A stretch of 64,000 bases of DNA from Solen grandis (lineage: Eukaryota; Mollusca; Bivalvia; Adapedonta; Solenidae): contig CM037785.1 in assembly GCA_021229015.1 (NCBI GenBank), positions 42,512,304 to 42,576,303 of the forward strand. The letters are read 5' to 3'. Below, piece after piece: positions 58,000-64,000 of this stretch. Positions within the stretch are counted from its first letter, which is position 1; the number at the start of each line of letters is the position of its first letter. Under the pieces are notes generated by a model that ran no database searches, was not told the origin of the DNA, and saw only the letters and a list, made by a program, of their open reading frames with translations. The position numbers and the translations under genes are program-made.

Positions 58000-59875
58000 A
58001 TATACATTAGAAAAACATCTCAAATAATCATACACAAGCCATGGAACTCACAACAAACTCAGAATAGTAATCAGAGTTAAATCCATCAGACATTAATTAG
58101 TGTCATCAAAGCCATGAAACTCACAATTTCAGAAAGATAATTGATATCATCAGTAGGCCAAGCTACAACATGAAACTCATAAACCAAAAAAAGGGATCAT
58201 TATTAAACACTTCGGCTTCCGCAAAATATGCAGGGGGAATTCATTAGCACAATCAATAAGCTTATAAATACTAAAATCAGGGACATCAAGCAAATAAAAA
58301 AAAAAGGATAATGTACCATACTTAGAAATTTATTTAAATTTAAATGTATTCAATTTAGCTTGTAAAATAGAATTATAGCACAGCAGAATTCAGAGTAGAA
58401 TTTAATTATAAGCCTTCACCGTACTTTTACTGTAAAAAACAGTAAAAAAAAAAAAATATAATATAAATAAAGATAACAATATAATTTTAATAACAGCTTA
58501 GTGAAAGGTGTAAATGTTTAAAATTTTAGTCGAAAAACTTACCCTAAATATGCAAAAATTATACATAGATAAGAAGAAGAATATAAAAGACCGAAAAAAC
58601 AAAAAACTTGGGAATGGGGGATAAATTGAACAAAAGAGGTAGAGGGGAAAAACAAACACATTTTTTATATAAAACCTCTAATTATGGGCCCCTGGGGGAC
58701 AGCCCCAAAAAGGGCCCCCTTTAATAAAAAGGGGGAACCCCCTAAAACCCCAAATATATCATATTCCATATAAACCCTGGGGACTCCCAAAAAGTAAAGA
58801 CCCCAAAAAGGCCCTACAATATGACCCGAAAAAGGACGCATCAGTTGGGTGGTGATAGGACCCTGGGTTTTAATCGAAAAAAATAATTAGGGTACCAGTC
58901 AAAATTTTTAAGGGTACCGCAGAAATTTTGGTCCCTTTTTAGTATATAAAAAAAAAAGATTTATGGTACCGATTTTCTGAAAAAAAAACATTCAATGAAC
59001 AGAAAGGGGTCATGAACTAAGGGGATCCACGCGTAAGGTCAGACAGAATTTTCCCCATTGTCTCACGAAATTTTTCATTTCAATTTTGCGGGCATTATTT
59101 TATTGATTAACTAATTTTATAAAATTGTTTGCGATGAAAATTCAACATCACGTCGCATCACCCAAAAGTTTGAAAAAACCATGTACATGACTTAGGAAAG
59201 AGCCTCTTTCAGTCACCGTTTCCCGCAAAAGACGTAAGGGGGAACATTCTACAATATTAGGGTAAATTTTTTTTTACTAAATTTCCGAAAGATCAATTGT
59301 TCTTTTAAAAAAAAATTTTTACAAGCATTATATATTTCAATACATTTAATTTTAAAAAAAAATTAAATCAGGCAATACATCGTATGAAAGTAACGAATCG
59401 GCCCCGCAAACCTAAAGGGGGGTTTCTCAAATTTTAAAATTTGCAGATAATTTATAGGAATAAAAGCACACATCCGATAAAACTTTTTTAAAACACTTGT
59501 ACCATAATTTTTTGGTCTTTTTTTTTCAATTCATTTTGGTTTTAATTTGTTGTACTTAGTGTTAAATTTAAAATTTTTCAAAATTTTTACCGTTGTGTAA
59601 AAAGCCCCTCGGGGATACTAAAAACCGTAAACATACAATCAAAACGTTTATGAATAGGACAGATCAGGAAGAATGAAATTTTCCCAAAATAAAAATAAAA
59701 ATATTTTTTATAAAATTTTATTTGATTTTAAAAATTTTTTTTTTATCTTTGATGTAATTTTGAGATTTGGAATTTCTTAAAACAATTTAAAGCATCTGAC
59801 ATGTAACAACATGCTTGAATAATTTTCTTAAAATTTTTAATAGGATTTTATTAGTCTAAAAATATAAAAATATGA
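58000..59875. other. AT-rich, homopolymer-laden sequence, no gene seen
   Basis: Runs such as aaaaaaa, ttttttt, ggggg and ccccc are unusually dense (for example 58680-58760). The sequence appears to be of low consensus quality; no frame is long enough to support a gene. Confidence 0.5.
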
Positions 59876-59899
59876 TAAAATCCAACATGTGGATCAGGG

Positions 59900-61870
59900 A
59901 TTTTACACACAATACTATTGCACTGTAGTAAAATTTTGGCGGGTCATGCTCCAAAACGCAAAGTACAGAGTCCGCCAGAAGTGGGAAAAGGCCCATCACA
60001 AAGAAGTACAGGGGAAAACTAATGACCCTGAGAAAGGCACTAAAGCTAGAAAGGCACTATACAGTGTAAGTAAAAATGAAATTTTTTTTAAGAAAAGCAG
60101 CAAAATATGGTGCCCTATGGTTTTTTTACAAGAATTTTTTCAGGTAAAAGTGGGCATTAAAAGGAAAAGGGCCTGATTCTGTCTTAACAGAATTAAGAAG
60201 AACAATGGCCTCGGGGCTCAGTGAAATGGCACAGCGTGGTAGGGGCTTAATGTTTGTGATTTCTTGACTTGTACAAGAAGTTAAAAAAAAAGGAAAAAAA
60301 AAAAACACCTTTTAAAAGAGGAAAAGACCAAGCTACCCGGTTTTAGCATTTAAAAACGGAATCACACATAATTGACCAGAGAACTGAAAATTCGGGAACT
60401 AAAGCGTTAAAAATAAATAAAGTGTCACAGACAAATGGACAATGTTTTAGGGTTTTTCTTAAAAAAATTTTGACTGCGGAAAAACCCAAAAAGGGATTTG
60501 AAGCGATGAACGGTTACTATGGGCAGAAAAAAACAAAATTTAAAGCCTGCAAACAAAGGTTTTTCAGTTCCTCAATTACAGCAGGAAACAACGCCTGCGT
60601 AATTATTGTGGTTTTGCAAATGGAAACATAAGGGCCTCCGTTTTTTGTTTTCCTGAACCATCCCCTCGATCGTTAACCCCTTAAAGGCCTGCGGGGGAAG
60701 TGCAATCGCATACAAAAAGAAAGGGGGATGGACAAAAAAAACTTTTCCGACTTTTTTGGCATTTTGCATGCTGCTTGCTAACGTCCTGTTTTTTGCTGAA
60801 GAAAGTGTTTGGCCATGTTGCCCCAAAAATTTCTTTCTAAAAGCTAGATCAAAGGGTTTTAAATGTACAGTTGCCCAAATGCAACTCTTTAATGCAGCCG
60901 CTTGAAAAAGGGAGTCTTTGCCCCTTTTAAGGGGCAAAATGGAACATGGTATCACGCAAATATATCGGAAAACCCGGGGAAGATGCTTGGGAAAAAAATT
61001 TTTTGCACAAAAACTGAATGGGGCCCATACTTAATGTTCTATAACCTTTAAATGACAATGCTTTCAAACGCGGGTGTGAACCTATTGAGCCTCAAAAAAA
61101 CAAGTCAATTTTTAAAAACCAAGAAAAGACTTCCAAAAAAATCCACTATGAAAAGAAGAAAACACTGAAACTGGCCACAACTGAATTTAAGTGAAGAAGC
61201 AAAACCAAAGGGGCCTTCAGGTGTTCACAGAAACACTTTCAACACCATCAAAAAAGACCAGTTGAGACTAGAAGAAAGTTTATGTTAAAGGGGTGTCCCC
61301 AATTTTTTTGATTTTAAAACCCGGGAAATGCACCGAAAGCACAGACATTTCAGACAATGCCACCATCACTTCAACAAAACGCCACAGTATCAACTGGTTT
61401 TTGAGTTGTTAGCTGAGGTGCCCTTGAAAAAAATTTAAAAACTTCAATTCAAAAAGTTTTCACCAAGTTTTAAAGATCAAAGGTTTTTTTTTCCCAAAAT
61501 TCAAACCAAAAAAGCCTGTCAGGGGCACACTCCTTAATACATTGCCAGACACTCACTTCACCGAAAGCATCCCCTAAAGTCCCTGAGAGAGCGGAAAAGG
61601 TTAAAATTTTTTGCCGAAAAAAAAAAAAAGGCAAACATTCTTTCATCAAGAAGCAAAACACTACCCGTACTTCTAGTAAAAAACCAAAGGGGAAAAAAGT
61701 TAAAGAAAAAAGACAGACAAAGAAGGGATTCCCTGTCCAGCACTTTGGGGGGGTTACTGTAAGGCTTGTTTCACACAGGGGAAGAAAAATGCAAGGAGTT
61801 GATTTTGTTGGGTCCAGTCGATGTTTTGATGGCTGGATGCAGCAGAGTGCTTCTGGACCAATATTAAAAT
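59900..61870 (+). pseudogene. Pogo/Tigger-type (DDE) transposase, frame-broken
   Basis: Pieces in different plus-strand frames fall in the order expected of a CENP-B/jerky-like transposase. An N-terminal basic stretch YRVRQKWEKAHHKEV (about 59958) could be the DNA-binding region. LTELRRTMASGLSEMAQRG (about 60180) and KALKINKVSQT (about 60400) fit the CENP-B-type linker. AEKPKKGFEAMNGYYG then SSITAGNNACV (60574-60600) fits the start of the DDE core, followed by PPFFVFLNHPLDR. QLPKCNSLMQPLEKGSLCPF (60868-60927), then KWNM, is the typical LPPN-T-LxQPLDxGVF-PLK block near the last acidic residue. A basic tail and a Cys-spaced segment (CKACFTQGKK, about 61760) end it. Stops and frameshifts occur every 20-60 codons, mostly at homopolymers. 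This is either a dead copy or poor consensus. The family is inferred from motifs. Confidence 0.6.
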
Positions 61871-61874
61871 GAAC

Positions 61875-64000
61875 AATTCATTGCCCTGATTTTAAAAATC
61901 CCCCTTTTTTCTGTTTCCAAAGTTAAAAACAATTACATTGATAAAACAAAAAATTGCTTTAAAATTTAAATTCTAATTTTTTTCTGTTTATGAGCAGCTT
62001 GCATATACAATTTTTTTTTTTTTCAAGGGAATTAAAGTTAAATCATAAGTTTAAAGTCCTTTCTAATTGCATGTCATATTTAAAAATATTAAAATATAAC
62101 AGTAGGGTTGAAAAAAAAGTATTTTTTTTTTTGGAGGGCTAAACCACCCCAAAGAGAAGGGGCATGGCCCTTCAAAAAAAGGGGCATTAACTAGGGGTGT
62201 TTTCATTTGTATTTTTTTTAAAAAAAAAACATACTTTTTTTTTTTTTTCATTTTAAGATGAAAAGAAAATTTTACCCGCCATTCCACCTCTGGATTCAAG
62301 GTTGGAGCACTCCAAACAAACTTTAAATGGCTGGTGGGATGGTTTTTTAAAACAATGCAAGACTTGGGTTATATACAAATTTAAGTGTAACATTTGGGCC
62401 CAACATTTAAAAATTAAAGTAAAAAATATTGTACTTCAGGACACCTCTGGTTCATAGCAGCAGTTCAGCGTGGGGTCTTCCTCTTCAGTTTGTCCGATCT
62501 TCAAAATCTTGCATTGTGGGGGAAAAAACTGTTATAAAAGGATACCCGTATCAATAAAACCACCGAAACGATCCTAAACACGACTCATCATTGACAGAGA
62601 GATACAAAAATTAAAGACAGAGATGCTGTCTACCCGGGTTCCAGATCTTGTTCATTTTGATAAACACTTCATGAAAGGTTTACAGATTATAAAAAAGAGT
62701 TAAAGTTACAGATGGCAGACAAAACCCAAAAGGTCAGTCCTAAAATATTAGCAAGTTTCTTTTTTTGAGATTCGGCCTGTATGGAGAATTTTGCTGAAGT
62801 TACAGGGGATCCCAAAACCAAGTTTTTCCCCCATGGCCACTCCACTGAAACAGGTGGGGGTTGTCAACCCGTAATTTTCATTGTTCTTGTTCTTGAAAAA
62901 AAAATTTTTTATATTTTGTATTTAAAGACACCTTTAAAAACCCTGGAAAAGGGTTTTTCAAAAAGATTTTAAAAGCTGAATATGTTTTTGTTATATTGAC
63001 TGGAACCAAATACCAAAACTATTTTCTCATTTTAATCCATTTTTCACCCTCTAAAGGAACGCACAAAGCCCAATCTGCAAACAAAATAAAACCATCACAA
63101 ATGATTTACTTGCAGCTGATCTGGGTTTTTTGCTTTTGCATGGGTTTTAATTTTGTAGTCTTTTTCTGCAATCTCAAGTTTTTGGAAATTTTGAGATTGG
63201 GGCCACATGGGGATAACTGATGTGTTTTTTATGCTTATAATGTTAAATTTTTTTTTTAAAAAACAAAAAAAAAACTGTTGAATAAATTTTGAACTCAATT
63301 AAAAGTCTCTTGTAATTTATATATTTCCCCCCAAATAAAATCCACGCACACACACACACAAATTGTTATATCTCTTTTTCATACGCTTCAATCTCATTAA
63401 AAAACTTTTTTTTTGGTTTTACTGTCCCAAACAAGCCAATTTTGGAACGGACATTTTATCGTAAATAAATTACTGAAAATAAATGAGGGGATGATAAAAC
63501 AGCTTCAAAGGTCCCCTAAACCGTATCAAACCAAAAGACGTTTTAAAAACCCACACAGGGTGTGGAACGCGTTTTGGGAGCACAAGTTGTGTTCGATTGG
63601 GCCCCAAATTTCAAAAATATACGTGACCCGATATAGCTAGACTGACTCTCTTTTTTTTCAAATTATCTCCCGTGTATAAACGCGTAAAACCCTGCAAAAT
63701 TCGCAGTTTTAAAAAAAGGTTTACGGCTAGGAAGTAAATACTAACCCCCCTTACAATCAAAAAAGTAAACCTTGAATAAGATATGTTCTTCGGACCAGTA
63801 TAAAATCCTATGACCGTTACTGTTTAACGACAGTAGATCAACTAGGGCAATTAAGACTGATAAGAAAAGATATTCATGACCTTTTGAAGGGAAAAGCCGC
63901 CCAATTCTGTCTTACAACTTTTAAATTTCTCATTACTTCAATTTCCAACTCTCAACACTTTATTCCAACTGATATATTCTAGTTTCATGTTTAAAATTGG
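61875..64000. other. Homopolymer-rich sequence, no gene seen
   Basis: Runs of A, T, C and G dominate. A short (ac)n tract lies at about 63346-63360. Open frames such as 62781-62972 and 63413-63640 have no recognisable motif, and frames are unreliable here. Confidence 0.4.

Noticed and set aside
60572..60955. 127-codon ORF on the minus strand
   Set aside because: Antisense to the transposase motifs (ITAGNNACV, QLPKCNSLMQPLEKG), which are in sensible order on the plus strand.

Overview
This window looks like nuclear DNA from a bivalve mollusc. It is AT-rich and intron- and repeat-rich, with no bacterial operon structure. It carries a cluster of secreted C1q-domain genes, a family of secreted glycine-rich genes reminiscent of shell-matrix (shematrin-like) proteins, and many tRNA-derived SINEs whose 3' tails resemble molluscan V-SINEs. 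The species cannot be named from the sequence. A 100-N assembly gap lies at 50001-50100, and sequence accuracy appears to fall sharply after about 56.4 kb.

Region 1 (1-23.4 kb): three related glycine-rich genes, all on the minus strand, at about 1.2-1.6, 8.7-9.35 and 19.15-19.56 kb. A tiny Gly/Tyr-rich fragment sits at 4.65-4.70 kb. All three genes have reading-frame damage. Two share a secreted N-terminus with a KG-x-WVWK-x-Y motif, and all three share homologous sequence just 3' of the glycine-rich block. Between them lie a 155-bp MITE with a clear 7-bp target duplication, a 145-bp-type minisatellite split by a SINE, a six-copy 176-bp satellite array, SINEs and microsatellites.

Region 2 (23.4-49.4 kb): a large inverted duplication. 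The left arm (about 23385-28240) and right arm (about 40610-45570) face each other across about 12.4 kb. Each arm carries one C1q-domain gene (left intact, right with a single 1-bp frameshift) and one decayed C1q pseudogene. A further C1q 3' fragment lies at 40.26-40.48 kb. A third, directly oriented partial copy (47538-about 49360) carries a second intact C1q gene. The two intact genes encode 205-residue secreted proteins: signal peptide, short Cys-rich motif, heptad-repeat coiled coil, C1q domain. Each is preceded by a TATA box. The left arm carries a 402-bp insertion with a 7-bp target duplication, and its empty site is preserved in the right arm. The spacer holds MITEs, SINEs and no convincing gene.

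Region 3 (50.1-64 kb, after the gap): two possible exons of an unrecognised gene (51.3 and 55.4 kb), a 1171-bp hAT-type non-autonomous element with a perfect 8-bp target duplication, a repeated A-B-A' block, and a badly frame-broken pogo/Tigger-type (DDE) transposase at about 59.9-61.9 kb. Many homopolymer-associated differences between repeat copies suggest low consensus quality here.

The plausible host genes are therefore secreted lectin-like C1q proteins (probably immune recognition) and secreted glycine-rich matrix proteins. Most of the rest is mobile or tandem-repeat DNA.
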